From Lachnospiraceae bacterium M18-1 (GTDB lineage: Bacteria > Bacillota > Clostridia > Lachnospirales > Lachnospiraceae): a DNA stretch of 64,000 nucleotides. Both the position numbers and the translations under genes were made by a program. Positions 52,603 to 62,700 of the stretch are shown here, in pieces. Where the stretch lies: positions 1 to 64,000 of the forward strand of contig KE159609.1 of assembly GCA_000403295.2 (NCBI GenBank). The letters run 5' to 3'. The notes under the pieces were generated by a model, which was not told the DNA's origin, did not search any database, and saw nothing but the letters and a program-made list of their open reading frames with translations. Every line of letters begins with the position of its first letter. Position 1 is the stretch's first letter.

Positions 52603-53370
52603 ATGATACGGATCGCGATTTGTGATGATGAGCAGGAGCCGGTCGCCCTGCATGAGAAAATCGTAAAGACGAGCCTGCAGAACTGCGGCATCGGATACGA
52701 GATCACAACATACACAAAGAGCAGCAACCTGCTGTATGATATTGCGGACGATCATTTTTTCTATGACCTGCTCCTGCTGGATATCGAAATGCCCGGCCTC
52801 ACCGGGATGGAGCTTCCGAAGAAGATCAAGCCCTTTCTGCCCAACGTAAAGATCATTTTTATCACTTCCCATCTGGAATATGCGATCGATGCCTATGAGC
52901 TGTCTATCTTCCGTTACGTTCCGAAGGACGATCCGGAGGAACGTCTATCGGCCGCCGTGACGGATGCTGCAAAGCTGATCGAACTGGAGGCAGGGCAGGA
53001 ATATATCATTCAGACCAGCCGCCGGATGGAAAAGATTCCGTATAAAAACATTTTCTATATCGAGCGCGACGGCGGGAAAAATTCCGTGATCTATTTCCAA
53101 AATCTATCCCCTGCCGGCAGGACAGAGGGCGCCTCATCGCCGGATATGGCGTCGGCAAAGGTGCGGAAGTCTCTGCAGCAGATTTTTTCGGAGCTGGACG
53201 TTCCGGAGTTTCTTTTTATTGACCGAAGTTACATTGTAAATATCATCCAGATCATGAAGGTCAGCGACGGGATGGCTGTTCTGAAAAACGGTGTGGAGCT
53301 GCCCATAAGCCGTGCTCATTTACAGGAAGTGAAGCTGCAGATCAATCGTTTTTGGGGGGCGCATATATGA
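52603..53370 (+). CDS. LytTR-family response regulator
   Basis: 255 residues. Receiver domain (about 1-125) with phospho-acceptor Asp in LLLLDIEMPGLTG (about 58-70). LytTR DNA-binding domain (about 140-250) includes IPYKNIFYIERDGGKNSVIY and FIDRSYIVNI. This AgrA/ComE type binds tandem repeats in promoters of peptide or transport genes. ATG 52603 follows AAAGGAGG. Its stop overlaps the kinase start by 4 bp (ATGA). Confidence 0.93.
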   Translation: MIRIAICDDEQEPVALHEKIVKTSLQNCGIGYEITTYTKSSNLLYDIADDHFFYDLLLLDIEMPGLTGMELPKKIKPFLPNVKIIFITSHLEYAIDAYELSIFRYVPKDDPEERLSAAVTDAAKLIELEAGQEYIIQTSRRMEKIPYKNIFYIERDGGKNSVIYFQNLSPAGRTEGASSPDMASAKVRKSLQQIFSELDVPEFLFIDRSYIVNIIQIMKVSDGMAVLKNGVELPISRAHLQEVKLQINRFWGAHI

Positions 53371-54956
53371 TGGAATGGTATCAGATCCTTTCCTATTTTC
53401 TGACAAACAGCATCCGGGGCTTTCTCGGGCTGTACCTCGTATGCGGGCTGCTTTCGGCCCGGATAGATTTACGCAGGATTGGCGTCATATCAGCGGCAGC
53501 AGCGGCGGTCATTACAGCATTGCCGTTGTGTTCAGTTTCCGATGCAGGGGCGATCGGAACAGAACTGGTTTTTCTGGCCGCAGTGTCGCGTAAGCTTCTA
53601 TCCCGGGAGAAGACGCGGATGAGCCTGTTTCTTCTTTTCTTTTATGAAATTGCGTCGGCGCTTTGGGAATTTATCATATCCTGTGTGTATGCCGTTGCAT
53701 TCCGCGCGGGATATCTGGCAAGATGGTGTGCCTCCCATCAGGCGATGGATGTATTTTGGGCCTGTCTGACCGGACCGGAATCTTCTGCCGCAAAGGTGCG
53801 GGGAATCGAAGGTATGACGGAAGGATATCTGAGCGGCCAGGGGATGGCTGTTCTGCCGGACGGCCAGGGCTGGATGCGTTTCCTGGACCGCGGCGCTCCG
53901 GAGCATCTCCTGGCTGTCTGGACAGTCCGCCTGTTTATGCTGGTGATCCTGATATCGGCTGTGAAAAAACGCGGAGGAGGACGGGATGCGTTTTCCATAC
54001 GTCATGCCGCAGGCCGAAAGGAGCGCAGAAAGCGCGGCCAGGAAGGAGCAGATCCATTTTCAGCGCGCCATGCCGCGGATCTCCAGAATGATGCAAAAAG
54101 CAGCCAGGGCGGGACAGACGTATTTCGCACGGCGTCTGCCATCGCTGTGACGGGGATGATCTGCGTTGTTACTCTTGGCTCGCAGACCGTGATCGCAATC
54201 CCGGAGGACGAACTGTCTATGTGGACTCTGTTTTCCGTGATTCTGATGTTTTCGGTTCTGGTCTACAATCTGAACAGCCATTATGAAGCGGAGAAGGAGA
54301 TCGTCCGGCTGAAGGAGGAGCAGGCGGAACTGCTGGACCGGGATTACCAAAGCCTGAACCGCCTGTATTCAGAAAATGCCAGACTGTTCCATGACCTGCA
54401 CAACCATATCGAACTCCTGCACCGTCATCTGACCCATGGAAATGTAAATGAAGCCGTAGAGTATCTGGAGGATCTGCGGGGGCCGGTCCGGGAGATCACA
54501 AATTACGGCTGGACGGGAGATGAGGCAGTGGATTACCTGATCGGAACGAAGACAGCCGCCGCACAGGAGCAGCAGATTGCCGCAGAGGTCAACATGGAAT
54601 GCCCGCGGCACACCAACATCCGAAGCGCCGACCTGACCGCGATCCTGGGAAATCTGCTGGACAATGCGCTGGAAGCGGCAAAGACAGCGCAGGGGAATCG
54701 GCGCTTCATCCGTCTGACCGTCCGCCGGATCAACAACATGCTTGTGATTAAGGTGGAAAATGGATGTGATGCCCCGCCTGTCTCAAAGCAGGGAGAACTG
54801 ATCTCTGCCAAGACAGAGGGCGGACTGCATGGCTGGGGACTGAAAAGCGTCCGCGCCGCAGCGGAAAAATATGACGGGATCGTGGAGACCATGTACAAGG
54901 AGCATGTGTTCCGGGCGGTGGTCACGCTGTCTTTTGAAGCGGTAAATCTGCAATAG
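53367..54956 (+). CDS. GHKL-type sensor histidine kinase (AgrC-like)
   Basis: 529 residues. About five to six membrane helices in the N-terminal 300 residues, interrupted by polar low-complexity loops (around 150-180 and 205-245 with RRKRGQEGADPF). The cytoplasmic part has the phospho-acceptor His in RLFHDLHNHIELL, the N box LGNLLDNALEAAK and GWGLKSVRAAAEKY. It is a partner of the LytTR regulator through the 4-bp overlap. Signal unknown; AgrC-like kinases often sense peptides, but no peptide gene is seen. Confidence 0.9.
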   Translation: MMEWYQILSYFLTNSIRGFLGLYLVCGLLSARIDLRRIGVISAAAAAVITALPLCSVSDAGAIGTELVFLAAVSRKLLSREKTRMSLFLLFFYEIASALWEFIISCVYAVAFRAGYLARWCASHQAMDVFWACLTGPESSAAKVRGIEGMTEGYLSGQGMAVLPDGQGWMRFLDRGAPEHLLAVWTVRLFMLVILISAVKKRGGGRDAFSIRHAAGRKERRKRGQEGADPFSARHAADLQNDAKSSQGGTDVFRTASAIAVTGMICVVTLGSQTVIAIPEDELSMWTLFSVILMFSVLVYNLNSHYEAEKEIVRLKEEQAELLDRDYQSLNRLYSENARLFHDLHNHIELLHRHLTHGNVNEAVEYLEDLRGPVREITNYGWTGDEAVDYLIGTKTAAAQEQQIAAEVNMECPRHTNIRSADLTAILGNLLDNALEAAKTAQGNRRFIRLTVRRINNMLVIKVENGCDAPPVSKQGELISAKTEGGLHGWGLKSVRAAAEKYDGIVETMYKEHVFRAVVTLSFEAVNLQ

Positions 54957-55127
54957 GCAGGAATGGACAGCTGCGGCACATCACATCAAATAAAAACTAT
55001 CCGGCAGAGAAAATGAAAGGCGCGCAGGAGGCGGAGGAGGAAAAGATTCAATTAGGTAAGGTTCATAGTATCGGGTGTTCCGGCATATCATCAACTAAAG
55101 AAGATCTTAAGGAGAGCATTTCATAAT

Positions 55128-55676
55128 ATGGAAAGAAATGAAACGTGTCTGACAAATACCTGCAGCTTTGCAGGCGTAAAACCCATCATGGCGGACCTGC
55201 CTTATCCGCCGATCCAGGTGAGGAGGGAAAATCCGGCCTATGCCAATCTGCTGGGAATGGATTACTGCGGGCCGGTGTCGGAGTTGTCCGCGATCACTCA
55301 GTATATCAACAACGAAAACCGCATTTCCCATGAAAAATGCGCTGTGGCAAAGACGCTCCTGGGAATTGGGATCGCGGAGATGATGCACCTTCAGAAGCTT
55401 GGCGAGCTGATCTGCCTGCTGGGCGGTAAGGTGGACTTTATTGCAAGGCCGTACAATGGGCGGCCCAGGATGTGGACGCCGGAATACCTCACAATCCCGG
55501 AACATTTGGGAAAAATGCTGCAGGCCGACATCGCGGCGGAAAAAGATGCCATCAGCCAGTACCAGATGCATATCAAGATGATGGATGACGACTGTGTAAA
55601 CGCAGTGCTGAGACGCATCATCCAGGATGAGGAATATCATGTGATGCTGCTGCAGGCATTGGAAAGAGAATTATAA
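55128..55676 (+). CDS. Ferritin-like / Mn-catalase-like di-iron protein
   Basis: 182 residues forming a four-helix bundle. Metal ligands appear in ELSAITQYINNE, AEMMHLQKLGEL (ExxH), AAEKDAISQYQ and QDEEYHVMLL (ExxH), the pattern of rubrerythrin/manganese-catalase relatives including spore-coat CotJC-like proteins. Probable role in peroxide or metal handling. ATG 55128 lies 12 nt after TTAAGGAGAG. It is monocistronic; the 171-bp gap before it shows nothing I can name. Confidence 0.8.
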   Translation: MERNETCLTNTCSFAGVKPIMADLPYPPIQVRRENPAYANLLGMDYCGPVSELSAITQYINNENRISHEKCAVAKTLLGIGIAEMMHLQKLGELICLLGGKVDFIARPYNGRPRMWTPEYLTIPEHLGKMLQADIAAEKDAISQYQMHIKMMDDDCVNAVLRRIIQDEEYHVMLLQALEREL

Positions 55677-55688
55677 TGCAGGAGGTTT

Positions 55689-55706
55689 GCTGCCGGCAGC
55701 CTTTTT
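55689..55706 (+). terminator. Weak terminator after the ferritin-like gene
   Basis: Self-complementary GCTGCCGGCAGC (55689-55700) followed by CTTTTTG. The stem can use only four to five pairs after loop formation, so strength is uncertain. Confidence 0.4.
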
Positions 55707-55756
55707 GAATACGGACGGCGCATTTCAGCCGCTGACCGGGTACCAGACTCCTGCCC

Positions 55757-56299
55757 TCACGGAATCAAAGACTGCTGGTTTCGATAATCGGTAAACGTAG
55801 GAGCCCCCAAGCGGCGGCGCCTGGCTAACATCTTTGCCCAGATCGTGTTGCCGCCCTCTTCTGTTATCAGGCCGTTATGACAGGCATTGACAAGAATGAT
55901 GCCCACAGTGATATGCTCTAAAGAAAATTCGCTGATGTACGAAGAGATATCTCTTAAATTATTGCTTGCAACAATCCCGTTATACTGCTTTGCCAGCGAG
56001 ATTGCTGCGGCTTCTCCGCTTCCGATCAGAGGATGTCCTTTTTCAGGAGCCTCAGTCAGCTGAAAATAAGTCCCATACTCCGCTGAGTCAATATGTAACT
56101 CCTGGACAGCCGCCTGCTTTCGCCTGAGAAGCGCGTCTGTACGGGATCTGAGATGGGGAATACGGGGATTGCACAATTCGGTATATACTGGACGGGGGAT
56201 GATGATCCTGCCGGGATATAACTGCGGAAGCAGGCCTTCATATCCGACCCATAAAAATGCACATAAACAGTCTGTGTCGAAAAAAAGAGTTTTAATCAA
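55757..56299 (-). CDS. PIN-domain nuclease-like protein (toxin candidate)
   Basis: 180 residues. The PIN-type acidic set is present: Asp8/Asp10 in FFDTDCLCAF, Glu41 in PVYTELCNP, Glu in GSGEAAAISLAKQY (about 95), and Asp in ASNNLRDISSY. PIN proteins of this kind are single-strand RNA nucleases. It is the third gene of a minus-strand operon, overlapping the ImmA/IrrE-like gene by 8 bp. Together with the HTH gene this looks like a toxin-antitoxin or induced-effector module (inference). Confidence 0.78.
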   Translation of the reverse strand: MIKTLFFDTDCLCAFLWVGYEGLLPQLYPGRIIIPRPVYTELCNPRIPHLRSRTDALLRRKQAAVQELHIDSAEYGTYFQLTEAPEKGHPLIGSGEAAAISLAKQYNGIVASNNLRDISSYISEFSLEHITVGIILVNACHNGLITEEGGNTIWAKMLARRRRLGAPTFTDYRNQQSLIP

Positions 56300-57047
56300 T
56301 CATACACCCCGCTTCCGAGTCTTCGCCAAACACGATATCATCACGAAAAGCGTCTAACAAAAATTCTTCATATTTTCCGGCAGAAATGATCTTTGCCTGG
56401 AGCAGCCGGTCTGCCTGACAGATATAATGCCCTAATACCCGGATATTTTTATCTTCCGGAGACGGCTTATATAATGACACGTCATAACCAAGCCTGGACG
56501 CACATGCGATCACTCCGGCCTGCATGGACTCTGCCTGTGCGGAGGTCAGATATCCTTCATCCTGCAGCCGGATCAGCATTGCCTGATGGCTCACGCCGAA
56601 ATACTGTTCCATGCGGATGATATCACTCATGGAGAGACCGACTCCTGCTTTTTGCGCGCATCTCTGTATTCTTTCAAATAAAGCGGCGGGGGGGATTAAA
56701 AAATAGGATGCAAATTGATTCGCACATTGCTCTGTTTCACTTTTGATGTCAAACTTACTGGAACAGACTGTAGAGGACAGCTCTTTATCAAAATATAGAT
56801 GATAAAGCTCATGCGCCAGCGTGTACCTCTGCCGCCCGACCGACATGCCGGAATTGACGGCGATCACCGCGGAAGACGGGCATCGGAAGCAGGCGCCGCT
56901 GATATTTCTGCCCAGAGGATAAAACACCAATGTCAAGGAAGCGATCGATTGGACCAGAGTAAAAATATGAATGGGAGAGGATTCGTCTTCTCCTAATTTT
57001 TTTCGGATGACAGAGGCCTTGGCGCTGAGGTCTAATTTATTTATCAT
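56292..57047 (-). CDS. ImmA/IrrE-family metallopeptidase
   Basis: 251 residues. Zinc motif HELYH in YTLAHELYHLYFDKE (about 80-95) with downstream ETEQCANQFASYFLIP. ImmA/IrrE proteins cleave their cognate HTH repressor, relieving repression under stress. The HTH gene ends 4 bp inside this gene's start and would be the substrate; the PIN gene would be the derepressed effector. The C-terminal 80 residues are an unassigned extension. Confidence 0.87.
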   Translation of the reverse strand: MINKLDLSAKASVIRKKLGEDESSPIHIFTLVQSIASLTLVFYPLGRNISGACFRCPSSAVIAVNSGMSVGRQRYTLAHELYHLYFDKELSSTVCSSKFDIKSETEQCANQFASYFLIPPAALFERIQRCAQKAGVGLSMSDIIRMEQYFGVSHQAMLIRLQDEGYLTSAQAESMQAGVIACASRLGYDVSLYKPSPEDKNIRVLGHYICQADRLLQAKIISAGKYEEFLLDAFRDDIVFGEDSEAGCMID

Positions 57048-57388
57048 TCACAATTCCTTCCAAGCTGATCCATCTTCAGCTGATTCAGAGCAATCTTATT
57101 GATGACTGACAGCGTACTCAGATCAGTATGATCAACAGAGGCAGTCCGGAAAGCAATCTCATAGGCTGGCTGAAGGGGAGCTTCCGACAATAAAGCAGCA
57201 ATAGGACAGCAAAAAAGGACAGACAGCTGATCCAAAATATCTGAACTTATGGAGCGTTCCCCTTTTTCAATCTTTGAAATAAGGCTCTGGTCTACGGAAA
57301 GATAGTCTGCGATCTGCTTCTGAGTCAGATCGGCCTTTTCCCGTAATTGCCTGATCTTGAAGCCTGTGGCGGATAAATGCGCTGCCAT
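57044..57388 (-). CDS. XRE-family HTH regulator (likely repressor/antitoxin)
   Basis: 114 residues. The HTH (about 8-62) reads LTQKQIADYLSVDQSLISKI, with a short C-terminal tail that could dimerise or carry the protease site. ATG 57388 on minus follows AAAAAGGAGG. It is first of three overlapping genes (HTH, ImmA/IrrE, PIN). It probably binds the symmetric sites in the 241-bp gap it shares with the divergent jetA gene. Confidence 0.88.
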   Translation of the reverse strand: MAAHLSATGFKIRQLREKADLTQKQIADYLSVDQSLISKIEKGERSISSDILDQLSVLFCCPIAALLSEAPLQPAYEIAFRTASVDHTDLSTLSVINKIALNQLKMDQLGRNCE

Positions 57389-57426
57389 TTGTGGATCCTC
57401 CTTTTTCTTTACTGTCTATATTGTAA

Positions 57427-57516
57427 CATACCTTGTCATAATGTAAATAGATTTTTTTAATTTTTTTATGACAAATGAATAAAAAGATGTACGGATTCTA
57501 TCTTGATAAGGTATAC
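57427..57516. promoter_or_regulatory. Shared divergent operator region (HTH operon / jetABC locus 2)
   Basis: CATACCTTGTCA (57427-57438) recurs inverted as TGATAAGGTATA (57504-57515), matching 10 of 12 bases. TTGTCATAA (57433-57441) is mirrored by TTATGACAA (57466-57474). Each outer half-site lies at one divergent gene's promoter: TATACT at 57512-57517 toward jetA, TACAAT-like on the minus strand toward the HTH gene. One protein could therefore control both operons. Confidence 0.5.
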
Positions 57517-57629
57517 TATAAAGAATGCGGGGAGCTGGTCTGCGGCGATCGCCTGTATGGCAGGCGGGCCTGCGGCCTGTAATCCTGAATGACGCAAAGC
57601 TATTCCAAGATACTACAAGGAGCCGTCTT

Positions 57630-59048
57630 ATGAATTTGATAAGCAAGATCCCAAAAGATTTTTACAAGCTTTTTGCAAGCAAATATATGAACTATTACCA
57701 GCGTTTCCTGACTGCGGTCTATGAAGAATCCGGCCGGTCATATTCTCTGCTCGGCCTGACGGAGCGGGAGTGCCGCCTGATCATGAATGAACAGATCGCC
57801 GCGGAGACGCTGGACTGGAGCGAGGAGCAGTTTGACGAGGAGGGCGAACTGCTGACCAGGAGCAACATGGCCTCCATCTGTCTAAAACATCTGGAAGACT
57901 GGGGGTGGCTGAGACGGGATTACGATGAAGTCCTGGACAGCTATGTGGTCTCCTTTCCAGAATACAGCCAGCTGTTTGTGGAACTGTTTCAGCGCCTTTA
58001 CAGCGAAGAGGACACCCGGGAGCGGGAAAGCGTCCTGTCAGTCTACAGTTATCTGTACACCTACAGCTCCGACAGTGAAAAAAATAATGACATCCTGAAA
58101 AGCGCCCTGCAGGCCTCCCGTTCCCTTCTGCAGATGCTTTCCAACATGCAGGAGGGCATGAGAGGGTATTTTGACGAACTGTCCAGGCAGAGGAGCTTTC
58201 TCGGCATCCAGGAAGTGCTGGTAAAGGAAATGAATAACAATGAGAGCAGGAAATATGCAATCCTCACCACGACGGACAGCTTTTACCGATATAAGGAAGC
58301 GGTCAAGGAACTGATCGACCGGAATCTGAGTGAAAATGAGGTCAGGAAGCAGGAACTGGCGGGAAGAAAGCGTGAGCTGGCGGAGCCGGACAACCTTCCT
58401 GCGGAGGAAAGGATAGAGTCCCGCCGCCTGGAACACGCCATCCGGCTTGCTGACGAGGCAATGAACATCATCTGCCTGATCGAACGGGAATTTGACGCCA
58501 TTGAGCGCAGATATAATAAGCTGATCGAGCAGAAGACCCTGTTTGCCAGCCGGGCGGCGGCAAGGATCCGCTACATCCTCATGGAGGGCGCGCTGGAAGA
58601 AGATCCGACGGCGGTGCTGGTCAAGCTCCTGAACGAGAGCGGACACAGTGCGGAAATTCTGGAAAAGCTTTCTGACCGGATGCATCTGACAGAACCCTTC
58701 CGCACAGTGACCGGGCAGAGCCTTGCCCGCCGCAGGAATACGGAGAAAGCAGTATTTACTCCACAGGCTGTGGCCAGGGATGCGGAACAGCAGGAAGATT
58801 TGGATGAATTTGTGCTGAAGCCCCTCTACACCAGACAGGAGATTGCCGAATTTCGAAGTAAAAACGAGCGGAACGGGACTTTTATGGTCACGGAGGACAC
58901 GGTGCGTTCCGCGGAAGACCTGGAAAAACTATTTTTTGTTTGGCAGGATGCGGTGGAGATCGCGGACGATGCAAGAAAGATCGAGATTGGGGAGGATCTG
59001 CAGAATCGGGATGGATGCCGTTTTTCTGCGCTTACGATCCATGAATAA
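57630..59048 (+). CDS. jetA: JetA-like kleisin-type subunit, locus 2
   Basis: 472 residues, helical: winged-helix-like N-terminus (about 1-130) with NMASICLKHLEDWGWLRRDY, a central coiled coil (about 180-330) and an acidic C-terminal tail. This is the layout of JetA/MksF, the kleisin-like bridge of Wadjet/MksBEF condensins. It is clearly different in sequence from the locus-1 protein. ATG 57630 has CAAGGAG upstream; the frame open from 57525 has no site. jetB follows after 74 bp. Confidence 0.78.
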   Translation: MNLISKIPKDFYKLFASKYMNYYQRFLTAVYEESGRSYSLLGLTERECRLIMNEQIAAETLDWSEEQFDEEGELLTRSNMASICLKHLEDWGWLRRDYDEVLDSYVVSFPEYSQLFVELFQRLYSEEDTRERESVLSVYSYLYTYSSDSEKNNDILKSALQASRSLLQMLSNMQEGMRGYFDELSRQRSFLGIQEVLVKEMNNNESRKYAILTTTDSFYRYKEAVKELIDRNLSENEVRKQELAGRKRELAEPDNLPAEERIESRRLEHAIRLADEAMNIICLIEREFDAIERRYNKLIEQKTLFASRAAARIRYILMEGALEEDPTAVLVKLLNESGHSAEILEKLSDRMHLTEPFRTVTGQSLARRRNTEKAVFTPQAVARDAEQQEDLDEFVLKPLYTRQEIAEFRSKNERNGTFMVTEDTVRSAEDLEKLFFVWQDAVEIADDARKIEIGEDLQNRDGCRFSALTIHE

Positions 59049-59122
59049 CGGGATCAGGCAAAAGCACAGAACAGCAGAGCAACTTTGGATCATTACATTT
59101 GATATGGAAAGGAATCTTACAA

Positions 59123-59758
59123 ATGATTACATATATGGAAGAATTATCTGCGTCTGAAGCGGAGAATCTGAAAAAGACCATTTCCAGATTATTCCGTCAG
59201 ACCTGCATCCTGCAGCTGCGGTATGACCCGGTCACGCTGACGCCGAGGGATAATCCGGACTACGAGATATGCGTCCGTCACAGACATTTTATCGAAAATT
59301 ATCTTGCCGTGCTTGGGTGCGAGATGGAACACGACCCGCAGGAGCACATTTTCCGGCTGAAAGGGGAAGGGGCGGAGACGGAAAAGTTCAGCCAGACCAC
59401 GACCATGATCATCCTGCTCGTGCGGATGATCTACCGGGACAAGATCCTGGGGGAGGGGCTCGGCGCAACGGTCACGAACTTAGGAGAAATCCGGGAATAC
59501 GGGGCCAACACAGGGCTTTTGTCCCGGAAGCTGACGGCTGCGGAGTGGCGGGAAGCGCTGTATCTGATGGGCAGGCACCAGATGATCGAGCTTCCGGCGG
59601 CAGTCCGGGATGTGAAGGATGAGACGCCGATCTATCTGTACAGTACCATCCTGCTCTATGTGAGCGCGGCGGATATGAACGAATTGATCGAAGAATACAG
59701 AGAGGAGGCAGACGATGAAGCAGTCCAAGAAAATCTTCCGGCGGATGCTGATCAATAA
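59123..59758 (+). CDS. jetB: JetB-like (DUF4194/MukE-type) subunit, locus 2
   Basis: 211 residues with winged-helix character: TISRLFRQTCILQLRYDP at the start, then TTTMIILLVRMIYRDKI, the conserved core of the DUF4194-type JetB family. ATG 59123 lies nine bases after AAAGGA; the frame also starts at TTG 59099. Its end overlaps jetC by 44 bp, so translation is coupled. Confidence 0.8.
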   Translation: MITYMEELSASEAENLKKTISRLFRQTCILQLRYDPVTLTPRDNPDYEICVRHRHFIENYLAVLGCEMEHDPQEHIFRLKGEGAETEKFSQTTTMIILLVRMIYRDKILGEGLGATVTNLGEIREYGANTGLLSRKLTAAEWREALYLMGRHQMIELPAAVRDVKDETPIYLYSTILLYVSAADMNELIEEYREEADDEAVQENLPADADQ

Positions 59759-62700
59759 CTGGGGAGGCATCAGCCATAAGGTCATGGAATTTCACGAATA
59801 CGTGAACCTGTTCAGCGGAAAGAGCGGTTCCGGAAAATCCACGGTCATGGACGCCATTCAGGTGATCCTTTACGGCAGTGTGTCGGCAGCTTTTTTGAAT
59901 AAAGCGGCGGACGATGCGAAAAATAAGAGAAGTGTCCTCAGCTACCTGCGGGGCGCCCAGAAGGACGGAACTTCGAACCGGGAAAATGTAGACTTCTGCT
60001 CCCAGATCGTGCTGGAACTGGAAGATACGGGAAGCCGGCTGTTCACCTGTATCGGCGCGGTGTTCGAGGTGGGGAGCCAGGATACGGAACTGAGAAAATA
60101 TCATTTTTTCAGTCATTCGGGACAGTTCCCGGAGGACGGCTACTTGACGGAGCAGGGAGTCCCCTATACCACCTCCCAGATGAAAAAGCTGATCGAGGCA
60201 CGGAGCCATTCCAAGGATAACCGGGGACGGGTGGAGGTGAACCGGACGTACCCTTCGCGGGAAGCTTATCTGGGCACCCTGTACGATTCCATTTTCGGCT
60301 ACATAGATCCGGGCCGGCTGATGACCATGGAAAAAAGCGCCATCGCGCTGCGGATGGCAGACGGCACCGGGCAGTTTATCAAAGATTACATGTTCCCCAA
60401 AAGCAAGGAGGACACGGTATCGGCCATCAGCCGGCAGCTGGGCGCGTACCGGGAGATTAAAGAAAAGGTGGACGACCTGGAGCACCGCATTGAGATTCTG
60501 GATGAGGTCCACAATACAAACCAGGAGCTGGTCCGGATCAGAGCGGACAGGCTGCGGGCGGAGACGGTCCTTCGGATCGTGGATATCGAGAGCTGCAAGA
60601 CCCGGCTGGAAGCAAAGAAAGAGGATCTGGAAGCAATTTCCGTAAAAATCTCCGGACTGGAGGAGCGGTATGGAAGCCTGGATGCGGATAAGAAGGAAAA
60701 AACGGAAGAGCTGATCGAGGTCAAGGCGGAACTGCATTCCAGCGATTACGGCGTAAAGCAGAAGGAAATGGAAGAATTGAAAACGACCATCGGCCTTTTG
60801 AAGGGAAATTCCAGGCAGTGGCAGGAGATCCTGCAGAATCTGAAGGAATGGGAGACAAATGAGGAGATCAGCGGCTATATCAGCAATCCCGCCCTGCAGT
60901 GCCTGGAGGAGATCCTGGACGGTGAGATATCGGAGTCCGCCCTGGACAAGTTGCGCGCTGGTATCCAGAATGCAATGGAAATGATCGGGGAAGAGCTTGC
61001 GGAGCTCAATGACAGCATCCGCGGCACGGCCAGGGAACTGAGTGAAAAAAAGGAGATGGCGGAAGATCTGAAAAATGACCGCAAGCCTTACCGGAAGGAA
61101 CTGAAAAGCGCCAGGGCACAGCTCCAGAGCGAGCTGAGCAGCCAGTACGGCAGGACCATACATGTGGAAATATTTGCGGACCTGTTTGATATTGTGGATG
61201 AAAAATGGAAGAATGCTGTTGAGGGAAGGCTGGGCCGTATCAAGCACAGCCTGGTGACCGAGCCTCAGTATGCCCTGGATGCTGCCAGGATCTTCCGCAG
61301 GATGAAGCGGAAGGAATACGAGGAAGTGGACCTGATCAATACGGCGGCAATCAAAAGAGATGGACCCGCAGCCGAAGCCGGTACGCTTTATGAGGCGGTC
61401 CGGGCCGGTGAACCTTATGCGGATCTGTGCCTGAGAAGATATCTGGGAAGGATCTTCAAATGCGAGAGTGTGGAAGAACTCCATGCAGTGCGGGATGGAG
61501 TGACGCCGGACTGCTATTCCTACAGCAATTATATTTTCCGTCATTTGCGGGAGGATGATTACAGACGGTTTTCCTGTATCGGGACCAAGGTTTCCAAGGC
61601 GAAGCTAAAGGAGCTGGAAGAAGAGATCTATCAGCTGGAACAGCGGCAGATCGGGGATATGCAGATGCGTGAAACGCTGAACCGGGCACAGAGCTTTGAA
61701 CGACTTCATCAGAGTACGGGGCAGCTCCTGCAGCTCGCACAGGCTTCCAGAGAGCTGGAGAATTATCTGGATAAGCAGGAACAGCTTGCGAAAGAATTGA
61801 AAGAGCTGGAAGACGGGACTATGACCGCACAGCTGAAAAAGCAAAAAGAAATCCTGGAGCAGGGCATTCAAGAACTGACCCGGATGCTGGAGCAGGTCAA
61901 TAAGGAACGGATCGGCCGGGAGGGCGATCTCCGGGCGGCACAGAAGGAATACGGAGATTTTCAGGATAGACTGTCCGCGCTGCAGGAGGGCTTTCGGGCG
62001 GATGACCGTCTGCTGGCGGAGGTCCGGGAAGGTCTGGAAATTCAGAGCGAAGCCGCATACCGCAGAAAGCAGCATGACCTGTGCCAGCGTCTTGCCGGGC
62101 GGGAGGAGGAGCAGGAAGAACAGCGGATCCTGGCCCGGAACCGTTTCAACAGGGAATACCCGGCCTATGGATTTTCCGGGGTAGAACATGAGAATGCCGT
62201 GTACGATAAGCTGTGGGAAGAATTGAAACGGGATTATGTGCCCCAGTACAAGGCGGACTTTGAGAACCAGTACCGGCAGGTCTACCATTCCCTCCGGGAA
62301 AATGTGATCGCCACCATCCACGGCGAGATCAAGGCGGCATACCGGCACAGGCGGGAGATCAACCGGATGCTGTCCAGGATCCGGTTTTCCGACAGCACCT
62401 ACCAGATTGACATCCTGCCGGCCGAAAACGAGAACGGACAGTTTTACGAAATGCTGATGGCGCCGGAGCTGGACAGCAAGGTGCTGGACAATGACGGCTT
62501 CGAAGGCCAGCTCAGCATTGGTGAGGACGCATTTTTCCAGAAATACGAGCAGCAGATCCAGAGGCTGACGGAAAAGTTCATGCCCCCCAGGGACGGGGAG
62601 GGTGACAATCGTTCCCGCCATAACCAGGAGATGGAACGCTATGCGGATTACCGCAATTATCTGACCTTCAGCATGTATGAGCGGGTGGAGGACGACCAGG

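Noticed and set aside
59472..61544. 690-codon minus-strand open frame opposite the second jetC
   Set aside because: Antisense shadow of a coiled-coil gene with clear Walker motifs; the composition is unlike a real protein.
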